Source: Caldimonas mangrovi
GTDB taxonomy: Bacteria > Pseudomonadota > Gammaproteobacteria > Burkholderiales > Burkholderiaceae_C
DNA length: 64,000 nucleotides
Direction: 5' to 3'
NCBI RefSeq assembly: GCF_023721835.1
Contig: NZ_JAMKFE010000013.1
Coordinates: 62,001 to 126,000 of the forward strand
Shown: positions 1 to 6,592 of the stretch, one piece after another
How positions within the stretch are numbered: position 1 is the stretch's first letter
Layout: each line of letters begins with the position of its first letter
Program-made: the position numbers and the translations under genes
Notes under the pieces: model-generated
The model's database searches: none
Told to the model about the DNA's origin: nothing
What the model saw: the letters and a program-made list of their open reading frames with translations, nothing else

Positions 1-598
1 GGGTGATGCGACGCGCGGGACCGACCGGGCGGCAACCTTGCGTCACGCGCGAGATCAACGGCACCGAGGCATCGAAAGCAACCCCCGACAAGCCGCCGGT
101 GAACACCTCGTCCGCGACGTGCAGCGTGCGCGTGCGGGCCGCGGCCAGGCCGCCGAACAGGTAGCCGCTGGCCGTGCGTGCGGCCAGCTCGCCGACCAGG
201 TCGTCCATGTCGGGCGTGCCCGGGTCGGCGTGCACCTGTGCCGCGTGGGCGGCGAACTGCTGCGGTAGCGGCCGCACGCCCGAGAACACGCGGAAGCTGT
301 CGCGCGGCGGGTCGCCGAGCATCACGCTCAAGGCCGGTTCGTCGAAGTATTCGACGCCGCAACCCATCACGCCGACGCCGACCGCACCGACCCAGGCCGT
401 GCCCGGGTGCCGCTCCGTCAGATGAGCGAGGATCTGTTCGGCTTGCGCGGCGTGGTGGTCCGTCAGGTAGAGCCAGCCCAGCGTGGGCTGTGCCACGGCG
501 CCGGGGCGGCCGCGCTGGCCGTCCAGTTGTGCCAGCACGAGCGACAGCGCCATGCGCCAGTCGGGGTGCATGGCGTGGGCATGCAGGAAGGTGTTCAT
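1..598 (-). CDS. FIST N-domain sensory protein, 3' part cut by the window edge
   Basis: Reading leftward from ATG at 598, an uninterrupted frame runs off the window start, giving at least 199 residues beginning MNTFLHAHAMHPDWRMAL. It carries features typical of FIST N domains: an early LVLAQLDG segment, a strand reading AWVGAVGVGVMGCG at about residues 75-88, and a LSVMLGD segment after it. FIST domains are predicted cytoplasmic small-ligand sensors, often linked to signal transduction and possibly binding amino acids. The C-terminal FIST_C part lies outside the window. No histidine kinase or GGDEF domain is visible in the portion present. The family call is from recall of the pattern and is fairly secure; the ligand is unknown. 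Confidence 0.75.
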   Translation of the reverse strand, partial: MNTFLHAHAMHPDWRMALSLVLAQLDGQRGRPGAVAQPTLGWLYLTDHHAAQAEQILAHLTERHPGTAWVGAVGVGVMGCGVEYFDEPALSVMLGDPPRDSFRVFSGVRPLPQQFAAHAAQVHADPGTPDMDDLVGELAARTASGYLFGGLAAARTRTLHVADEVFTGGLSGVAFDASVPLISRVTQGCRPVGPARRIT

Positions 599-649
599 GT
601 CTCAGTGTGCCCCGCCCGTGCCGCGGCAGGCGCAAGGGCGAGGTCCGGT

Positions 650-1354
650 TCAGGTTTTTGCGGGTGGCTTCGACGCGGCGGCGCGCGGCTTGCCGGTCTT
701 GGCGCGCGCCCCGGAGGCCCGCTTGCCGGCGGCTGCGGCCACCTTGCGGGCCGGCTCCATCGTCTTGCGCAGCGTTTCCTCCGCGGTGCTGAACGATTGC
801 TTCATGAGGTTGGTCGCGAGCCGGCTGGCGGATTCGCTGGCCGTGTCCTTCAGTGCTTCCGTCATCGTGCTGGTGGCCAGCGTCGTGAACTGCTTGGTCA
901 ATGCACCCCACCACTGCATCGGATCGACCGCGCCGGCGGCCGCGTCGCCCTTCGGCGCGGTCGTCTCCTTGGTCGGCTTGCGCCCGGTCGTTTTCTTGCC
1001 CGCTGCGGCGGGCGCCGAGGCCTCGGCAGCCGGGGTGCCGGGGGCGTCCGGCACCGGCACCTTCAGCGATTCGCGCAACGCCTCGACCGGCACGTTCATC
1101 GTCTGCAGCGTCGACAACGTCATGCGCTGCACTTCCATGGCCTGGATCGTCGCGCCCAGCATGCGGGCGTTCTGCTCCAGCCAGAACTGCACGGTGCGCA
1201 GTTCGCCGATGCGCTTTTCGAGCTCTTCCGGGTTCAGCGTCGGCGCCACCCACTGCGTGAAGTTGGGCAGCGCGGTGCCGGCACTCTTGACCAGCCCTTG
1301 CAGAAAATCAAAGCCGGGGACCAGCTTGCCGATGCCTTGCAACGCGTCGCTCAT
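650..1354 (-). CDS. phaM: PhaM-type polyhydroxyalkanoate granule-associated protein
   Basis: This 234-residue protein begins MSDALQGIGKLVPGFDFLQG and continues with NFTQWVAPTLNPEELEKRI, the signature opening of the PhaM/phasin-like family of Burkholderiales. In Cupriavidus PhaM binds PHB granules, activates the PhaC synthase and tethers granules to the nucleoid. The N-terminal half is helical and amphipathic. The C-terminal third is rich in Lys, Ala, Pro and Thr (KKTTGRKPTK and later KTGKPRAAASKPPAKT), consistent with the DNA-binding PAKK-type tail. No PHA synthase gene is in the window. Family assignment is strong; the granule and DNA roles are inferred from the family. Confidence 0.8.
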   Translation of the reverse strand: MSDALQGIGKLVPGFDFLQGLVKSAGTALPNFTQWVAPTLNPEELEKRIGELRTVQFWLEQNARMLGATIQAMEVQRMTLSTLQTMNVPVEALRESLKVPVPDAPGTPAAEASAPAAAGKKTTGRKPTKETTAPKGDAAAGAVDPMQWWGALTKQFTTLATSTMTEALKDTASESASRLATNLMKQSFSTAEETLRKTMEPARKVAAAAGKRASGARAKTGKPRAAASKPPAKT

Positions 1355-1429
1355 GGTGTCTCCTTGTTCGTTCGGCGGATTGTGCTCCGCGACCGGCGTG
1401 CCGGCCAGTCGGGCAAGCGCGAGTGGGCG

Positions 1430-1912
1430 TCACTGCTGGCCCAGATCGACGGTCAGTTCGTCGCCGCGCTGGCTGAGGTGCAGCCGTCCGAGCACGTCCA
1501 TGCCAAGCAAGGCGTGCTCCAGCCCGGGCAACACCACGACGCGCAACCGACGTGCCTCGACGCCGCCTTCCAGGCTGATGTCGGCCTGCGCGATGGCGCC
1601 GGTCACGACACCGCCGGCGGTGCTCGATCGCACGCTGCCCTGCTCGCGCAGTCCTGCGGCGCGCGCGACGGCCTGCGGCACCGCCGTGCTGGTCGCGCCG
1701 GTGTCGACCAGGAAATCGACCTCGACGCCGTTGATGCGGCCCGGCCAGTGATAGTGCCGGTCGGCTGCGCGCCGCAGCGTCACGGTGTCGCCGTTCCATT
1801 CGAAGCGCGTGCGTTGCTGCCGCGCTTCCAGGGCCTGGAAGCCGAGAAACACCGCCAGGCCGAGCATCGCCCAGACTGTGAAGATCTTGAGCGTGCGAGG
1901 GAAGTCACTCAT
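1430..1912 (-). CDS. Membrane-anchored retropepsin-like aspartic protease (clan AA, TIGR02281 type)
   Basis: A 160-residue protein with an N-terminal membrane segment (FTVWAMLGLAVFLGF, about residues 11-25) followed by one pepsin-like lobe. The catalytic motif FLVDTGATSTAVP is at about residues 68-80. A single DTG motif per chain is expected for retropepsin-type enzymes, which act as dimers. A second conserved stretch, LLGMDVLGRLHLS, lies near the C terminus. The family is common in Proteobacteria, generally as inner-membrane periplasmic proteins of unknown substrate. It stands alone, leftward, with phaM downstream in the same orientation after about 75 bases. Confidence 0.8.
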   Translation of the reverse strand: MSDFPRTLKIFTVWAMLGLAVFLGFQALEARQQRTRFEWNGDTVTLRRAADRHYHWPGRINGVEVDFLVDTGATSTAVPQAVARAAGLREQGSVRSSTAGGVVTGAIAQADISLEGGVEARRLRVVVLPGLEHALLGMDVLGRLHLSQRGDELTVDLGQQ

Positions 1913-2017
1913 GATGCAATGGTGGTGTGAGGCTCAGGCACCATAGCAGCTGTTTGCCGGTGGGTCGTTTGAAACTCGATGCACGACGCGGGAGTTCAGG
2001 GCCAGGAGAAATACACC

Positions 2018-2908
2018 ATGGGACCGATACGACTGAAGTCGCATGCCAAGTCACTCGGCGAAGGCCTGACGGTGCGACAGTTGCTGCCGGCTGCCGCGAT
2101 GCGGGCCGTCGGCCCCTTCGTCTTCTTCGACCACATCGGCCCGGCCGACTTCGCGCCCGGCCAGGGCATGGACGTGCGCCCGCACCCGCACATCGGGCTG
2201 GCCACCGTCACCTATCTGTTCGAAGGCGCCATCGCGCATCGCGACAGCCTGGGCACCCTGCGCGACATCCTGCCGGGCGAGGTCAACTGGATGGTCGCCG
2301 GCCGCGGCATCGTGCATTCCGAGCGCACGCCTCCGGCGCAGCGCGCCGCCGGGCACCGCCTGCACGGCATCCAGACCTGGATGGCGTTGCCGCTGGCCGA
2401 CGAGGAGGCCGAACCGGCCTTCGTGCATGTCGGGGCCGACGAGTTGCCGCTGATCGAGGCGCACGGCGTGCAGCTGCGCGTCGTTGCGGGCGAGGCCTTC
2501 GGGCGGCGTTCACCGGTGCCGGTGCGCAGCGCCACCTTGTATGTGGCGGCCGAAATGCCCTTCGGCAGCAGCATCGAGGTGCCGCCGGACCACGCCGAGC
2601 GGGCGATCTATGTCGCCTCCGGTGCGCTCAGTGTCGACGGCGAGCCGGTCGACACCGGCGAGATGCTGGTGCTGCCGGCGCGGCCGGTGCGCCTGCGTGC
2701 GCTCGAGAAGACGCAGGCCCTGCTGATCGGCGGCGAGCCGCTCGACCTCGGGCCCGAGAACACGCCCGAGACCCCGCGCCACATGCGCTGGAACTTCGTC
2801 AACAGCCGGCAGGCGCGCATCGACGAAGCAGTGCAAGCGTGGAGCCGGCAGGACCCGCAAGCCTTTGCGCCGGTGCCGGGCGAGAGCGAGTTCATTCCCT
2901 ATCCCTGA
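2018..2908 (+). CDS. Pirin family protein
   Basis: A 296-residue bicupin protein. The pirin N-terminal motif is present: FVFFDHIGPADF at about residues 28-39, then RPHPHIGLATVTYLFEG with the metal-binding His pair, and MVAGRGIVHSER with another metal His. Pirins are Fe(II)-binding cupins; some have quercetinase activity and others are regulators, so the role here is open. The start at 2018 is chosen because AGGAGAA lies 8 bases upstream; a longer in-frame start at 1979 would add 13 residues without a ribosome-binding site. The gene converges on the porin gene across a palindromic terminator. Confidence 0.85.
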   Translation: MGPIRLKSHAKSLGEGLTVRQLLPAAAMRAVGPFVFFDHIGPADFAPGQGMDVRPHPHIGLATVTYLFEGAIAHRDSLGTLRDILPGEVNWMVAGRGIVHSERTPPAQRAAGHRLHGIQTWMALPLADEEAEPAFVHVGADELPLIEAHGVQLRVVAGEAFGRRSPVPVRSATLYVAAEMPFGSSIEVPPDHAERAIYVASGALSVDGEPVDTGEMLVLPARPVRLRALEKTQALLIGGEPLDLGPENTPETPRHMRWNFVNSRQARIDEAVQAWSRQDPQAFAPVPGESEFIPYP

Positions 2909-2933
2909 CCTGGCACGATCGACATGCATGAAA

Positions 2934-2955
2934 AACGGCCCCCGCGGGGGCCGTT
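2934..2955. terminator. Bidirectional intrinsic terminator between pirin and porin genes
   Basis: A perfect 22-base palindrome with arms of C-rich then G-rich bases closes into a very stable GC hairpin. An A run (2931-2935) gives a U tract on the minus strand, so it is a good terminator for the leftward porin gene's far side and a weaker one (TTTGTCGTT) for the rightward pirin gene. It lies exactly between the two convergent stops. Confidence 0.8.
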
Positions 2956-2982
2956 TGTCGTTCAGACCGGGTGAAACGCCGA

Positions 2983-3930
2983 TCAGAAGTTGTGGCGCAG
3001 ACCCAGGGCGAACGAGCGGAAGTCGTCCGTGTAGGGATTGGCGCTGTCGGCGGAGATCTTCGTCGCGAAGGCGTACAGCTTGGTGCGCTTGGACAGGTTG
3101 TAGTTGTAGGCCAGCGTGTACTGCTTGGCACCGGAGTCGTCGGTGTCGCCCACGTCGCCGGCCAAGCCGACGTTCAGGTGGAACTCCGACGCGCCCAGGA
3201 CGTACATGCCCGACAGACGGAAGATGTTGGCATCGCCGTCGTCAGCGAAGGTCTCGTCCATGGAGGCACGCTGGTAGTAGCCGCCGAAGGTGAAGTCGCC
3301 GATGGTGTACAGGCCGCGCAGCGCGAACTGGGTGTCCTCGGCCACCTTGGTGTAGCCAGCGCCCAGTTGCAGGGGGCCGACCGCGTAGTTGACGGCCAGG
3401 TCGAGCGAGTGCTCGCCGCCTTCGCCCAAGCCGTACTGGACTTCACCGACCGCGCCGCCGAAGCTCGGGGTGATGTAGCTGAACTTGTTGTTGGTGGCCC
3501 AGCTCTGGAAGCCCAGGCTGTACAGCGCGTCGGCAGAGGTGCCGGTGTCGTGGTTGTGCAGGCTGACGTAGTCGGCCGTCGCATAGTAGGCGGCGCTGGT
3601 CTGGCGGCCCAGACGAATTTCACCGAAGTTGCCCGACAGGCCGACCCAGCTGTCGCCGGACCAGAAGTCGCCGGTGACGGTGCCGTTGTCCGAACCGAGA
3701 CGATGCTCGAGCAGGAAGTTCGCCTTCAGGCCGCCGCCGAGGTCTTCCGAGCCCTTGAAGCCCAGACGCGAGGCGTTGTTGACCATCTGGCCTTGCGACT
3801 CGCCGTCACCGACCTTGATGTGCTCGATGGAGGTGTTCATGCGACCGTAGATGGTCACGTTGCTGCTTTGCGCAAAAGCGGGGGCGGCGAACAGGCTGGC
3901 GAGAGCGGCCGCGAGAGCGAGACGTTTCAT
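2983..3930 (-). CDS. Gram-negative outer-membrane porin (betaproteobacterial general porin)
   Basis: A 315-residue protein with a classical signal peptide (MKRLALAAALASLFAAPAFA, cleavage before QSSN) and the porin opening SNVTIYGRMNTSIEH. Alternating beta strands follow, for example RLGFKGSEDLGGGLKANF and TLAYNYNLSKRTKLYAF. The chain ends LGLRHNF, with the terminal Phe needed for BAM-dependent insertion. Betaproteobacterial porins of this family form trimeric 16-stranded channels and are usually 320-400 residues, so this one is at the short end. The ribosome-binding site AAAGGA lies just upstream of the ATG. It is probably abundantly expressed and monocistronic, with a terminator downstream at 2934-2955. 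Confidence 0.92.
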   Translation of the reverse strand: MKRLALAAALASLFAAPAFAQSSNVTIYGRMNTSIEHIKVGDGESQGQMVNNASRLGFKGSEDLGGGLKANFLLEHRLGSDNGTVTGDFWSGDSWVGLSGNFGEIRLGRQTSAAYYATADYVSLHNHDTGTSADALYSLGFQSWATNNKFSYITPSFGGAVGEVQYGLGEGGEHSLDLAVNYAVGPLQLGAGYTKVAEDTQFALRGLYTIGDFTFGGYYQRASMDETFADDGDANIFRLSGMYVLGASEFHLNVGLAGDVGDTDDSGAKQYTLAYNYNLSKRTKLYAFATKISADSANPYTDDFRSFALGLRHNF

Positions 3931-3982
3931 GTAGAAATTTCCTTTAGACAGGGTTTGGGACGGGGACTACGACCCGGCACGG

Positions 3983-4012
3983 ATCGTAGGGGCCGTGTCA
4001 CAAAATTGTAAA
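3983..4012 (-). promoter_or_regulatory. Probable sigma-70 promoter of the porin gene
   Basis: On the minus strand, TTTACA (4007-4012) and TACGAT (3983-3988) are separated by 18 bases, about 53 bases before the porin ATG. An inverted repeat (TGTCCCT 4026-4032 and AGGGACA 4046-4052) sits just upstream of the -35 element and could be an operator. This is a match by eye only. Confidence 0.5.
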
Positions 4013-4124
4013 AAGGAAAATCGACTGTCCCTGGTCAGATTCACTAGGGACACCCCCCCTAACCTCTAAATCTGATGCTGCGGCGCAACAGTCGTGGCTC
4101 GATTCCCCAAGTTCGGTCGCAGAT

Positions 4125-5108
4125 TCACCGAAACGGTGCAACCTTTTGTTCGATGGCTCCGCACATCGATTGCCCGTCCAGTCCCTTCATCTCGATGCGG
4201 ATGGTGTCGCCATGGCGCATGAATTCGGTTTTCGGTGCCCCATGCTCGAGGGTCTCGATCGCCCGCTTCTCGGCGATGCAGGAATAGCCGTGCGACCCGT
4301 CCTTGTTGCTGACCGTGCCGCTGCCCACGACAGTGCCGGCGCGGACATTGCGCGTCTTGCAGACATGAGAGATCAACTGCCCGAAGTGGAATTGCATCTC
4401 GGGTCCGGCGTCGCACAAGCCGACCTTCTTGCCGTTCCACGTCGATTGCAGCGCCAGGTGAACGCGGCCGCCTTGCCAGGCGGTGCCGAGCTCGTCGGGT
4501 GTCACGGCGACCGGGCTGAACGCCGTGGCCGGCTTGCTCTGGAAGAAGCTAAAGCCTTTCGCCAGCTCGGCGGGGATCAGGTGGCGCAGCGACACGTCGT
4601 TCGCGAGCATCACGAGGCGGATGCCTTCGAGCGCCTCGTCGGGCGACGCACCCATCGGTACGTCGCCGGTGATGACGGCGATCTCTGCTTCGAAGTCGAT
4701 GCCGAAGTCCTCGCTCGCCACCACGATGTCGTCGCACGGCCCGAGGAAGTCGTCGCTGCCGCCCTGGTACATCAACGGCTCGGTGTAGACGCTTTCCGGC
4801 ACTTCGGCGCCGCGCGCCTTGCGCACCAGCTCCACATGGTTCAGGTAGGCCGAGCCGTCGGCCCACTGGTAGGCCCGCGGCAACGGCGCCATGCACAGCG
4901 CCGGGTCGAACGCGAAGGCATGCCTTGCCTTGCCTTGGTTCAGCGCCTGATAGAGGTCTTGCAGCTGCGGCGAGAGGAAGTTCCAGTCGTCCAGGACTTG
5001 CTGCAGCCGGGTCGCGATGCCCGTCGCATAATGAGCCATGCTCAAGTCCCGCGAAACGACGACCAGTTGCCCGTCGCGCGAGCCGTCCTTGTAGGTGGCG
5101 AGCTTCAT
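4125..5108 (-). CDS. Fumarylacetoacetate hydrolase (FAH) family protein
   Basis: A 327-residue protein starting MKLATYKDGSRDGQLVVVSR at the ATG ending at 5108; the open frame extends further upstream but with non-homologous sequence. It has the FAH-fold core: the metal-binding acidic pattern IDFEAEIAVITGDVP in the middle and RAGTVVGSGTVSNKDGS near the C terminus, where fumarylacetoacetases and 2-keto-4-pentenoate hydratases have a GTVSG-type loop. Members hydrolyse or decarboxylate beta-diketo acids from aromatic catabolism. No aromatic pathway gene is adjacent, so the substrate cannot be named. No good Shine-Dalgarno is visible. It is divergent from the DUF3108 gene. Confidence 0.85.
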   Translation of the reverse strand: MKLATYKDGSRDGQLVVVSRDLSMAHYATGIATRLQQVLDDWNFLSPQLQDLYQALNQGKARHAFAFDPALCMAPLPRAYQWADGSAYLNHVELVRKARGAEVPESVYTEPLMYQGGSDDFLGPCDDIVVASEDFGIDFEAEIAVITGDVPMGASPDEALEGIRLVMLANDVSLRHLIPAELAKGFSFFQSKPATAFSPVAVTPDELGTAWQGGRVHLALQSTWNGKKVGLCDAGPEMQFHFGQLISHVCKTRNVRAGTVVGSGTVSNKDGSHGYSCIAEKRAIETLEHGAPKTEFMRHGDTIRIEMKGLDGQSMCGAIEQKVAPFR

Positions 5109-5159
5109 GTGCGTGGAGGAAGTCCAGGGAGCCCGCGATTGTAGAGAGGCGGAGCCAGC

Positions 5160-5933
5160 GTGCCGACAGTGAGGCGCTCGGGCCCATGCGTCTCGCACCG
5201 ACGCCGCGACCTGCTGACAGTGGCGGCGCTTGGCTGGGCTGCAAGCTCCGGCGCCGCACCGCCGGAGCTTGCGCCGACTCCCGTCTACTCGACGCGTCTG
5301 CCCCCCGCCTTCACCTGGACGTACGCGTTGCAACGCGGGGCGCTCAGCGGCACCGGCGAGTTGAGCTGGCGGCCGCTAGCCTCGACCTACCAGCTGAAGC
5401 TCGAAGGCAAGGTGGTGGTGATCGGGGCCGTGCTGACACAGGTCAGCCGTGGCCGCACCGACCCCACCGGCCTGGCGCCACAGCGTTTCACCGATCGCCG
5501 GCTGCGCCGCGCCGAGCAGGCAGCGGTGTTCGACCGCGCAGCGGGCAAGATCACCTTCACGGGCCGTTCGACGCAGCGGCCGCTGGTGCCCGGCGTGCAG
5601 GACCGGCTCAGCTGGATGGTGCAATTGCCGGCCATTGCGCAGGCCGACCCGGACCGCGTCCGTGCCGGCGCGGCGGTGGTGCTGCGAGTCGTCGGCGCTC
5701 GCGGCAACCTCGACGTCTGGACCTTGCGTTCGCAAGGCCTGCAGACGGTCCAGCTCGAAGGCCGCACGGTACAGGCGGTGAAGCTGACACGCGAACCGGA
5801 CGATCCGGACGACACGGTCGCCGAGATCTGGCTGGACCCCCAGCGTCACCATCTGCCCGTGCGGGCGCGGCTGACCGACGGCCGGAGTGACCCCTTGGAA
5901 CTGTTGTTGCAATCGGGGACATCGCGCCCATGA
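5160..5933 (+). CDS. DUF3108 domain protein with export signal
   Basis: A 257-residue protein. The start is GTG at 5160, with another in-frame GTG at 5169 equally possible. The N terminus has an RR-containing basic stretch (HRRRDLLTVAALGWAASSGAA) resembling a Tat or Sec signal. A proline-rich linker and a beta-rich body follow, with GTGELSWRPLASTYQLKLEG and IWLDPQRHHLPVRARL, which are typical of DUF3108 proteins in Burkholderiales. The function of the family is unknown; it is assumed to be periplasmic. The gene is divergent from the FAH-family gene, and its stop overlaps the start of a possible 23-codon ORF (ATGA at 5930-5933). Confidence 0.75.
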   Translation: MPTVRRSGPCVSHRRRDLLTVAALGWAASSGAAPPELAPTPVYSTRLPPAFTWTYALQRGALSGTGELSWRPLASTYQLKLEGKVVVIGAVLTQVSRGRTDPTGLAPQRFTDRRLRRAEQAAVFDRAAGKITFTGRSTQRPLVPGVQDRLSWMVQLPAIAQADPDRVRAGAAVVLRVVGARGNLDVWTLRSQGLQTVQLEGRTVQAVKLTREPDDPDDTVAEIWLDPQRHHLPVRARLTDGRSDPLELLLQSGTSRP

Positions 5934-6001
5934 CTGCGCTCAAGCGGGGACACGCCTGGCCGATAAGGAGGTACAAGCCCATGAGCGCGGAGATGGCTTG
6001 A
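5930..6001 (+). CDS. Possible 23-residue small ORF or leader with internal strong SD
   Basis: ATG at 5930 overlaps the DUF3108 stop (ATGA) and opens a 24-codon frame ending TGA at 6001. Within it, a perfect AAGGAGGT (5965-5972) sits 8 bases before an in-frame ATG at 5981 that would encode only MSAEMA. The strong Shine-Dalgarno is real in the sequence; translation and function are speculative. It lies 85 bases ahead of the DUF3567 gene. Confidence 0.25.
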   Translation: MTALKRGHAWPIRRYKPMSAEMA

Positions 6002-6086
6002 AACTTGCGGGGCAGGACCCACGTAGATGACGTCTGGGACCCCCGGGCGTCCGCCACGGTGGCCTTTCAACGAAGGAGCAAGGTCC

Positions 6087-6365
6087 ATGCAAATGCTTTA
6101 CAACTCCGACAACTTCGCCGTGGTGGAGTTCGAGGTGCCTGCCATGACGCCGGCGTCCGAGGGCGACGACGCAGGGCTGACGCGCGGTGGCTACGAGATC
6201 GTCGACAAGTTCAAGCGCAAGGAGATCTACATCGAAGGGGCGCTGGCCGAGAGCTTCAAGCAGGGGGTCGAAGCCCTGATCGAAGGTTCGCCGACCATCG
6301 AGGACATCGACGCCTACATCGAACGCTTCTCTTCGCTGATGCTGCAGCCGGTCGTGCTGCACTGA
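6087..6365 (+). CDS. DUF3567 domain protein
   Basis: A 92-residue small acidic protein beginning MQMLYNSDNFAVVEFEVP, with a core of YEIVDKFKRKEIYIEGALAE and a helical tail EALIEGSPTIEDIDAYIERF. This matches the Burkholderiales-restricted family DUF3567, whose function is unknown. The start is set by AAGGAG (6073-6078), 8 bases before ATG 6087; a second Met two codons later is possible. It is cytoplasmic, with no signal or membrane segment. A GC hairpin without a T run (6376-6400) follows it. Confidence 0.75.
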   Translation: MQMLYNSDNFAVVEFEVPAMTPASEGDDAGLTRGGYEIVDKFKRKEIYIEGALAESFKQGVEALIEGSPTIEDIDAYIERFSSLMLQPVVLH

Positions 6366-6592
6366 ACGTTCCGGAACCGGCCGCATCCTTCGCGGCCGGT
6401 GGGCCCGTGTGCGATCGGCGCCGCCATCTCCTCGCCCCCCTTTCCCCGGCCACAGGGCTTGCGTGGTCAGAATGCGCAAGTCGGTCCCTTTCCCGCCTTC
6501 CCATGTGCCGCACGCTGCGTTATCGTGGCTCGGCCCGGGCGCTTGCCGGGGCTGCCAACGAAACGCGAGGGACCCCAACCGAGGAGGCGCCC

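Noticed and set aside
6376-6400. GC hairpin after the DUF3567 gene considered as a terminator
   Set aside because: The stem ACCGGCCGC/GCGGCCGGT is perfect but is followed by GGGCCCG, with no T run, so an intrinsic terminator is not supported.
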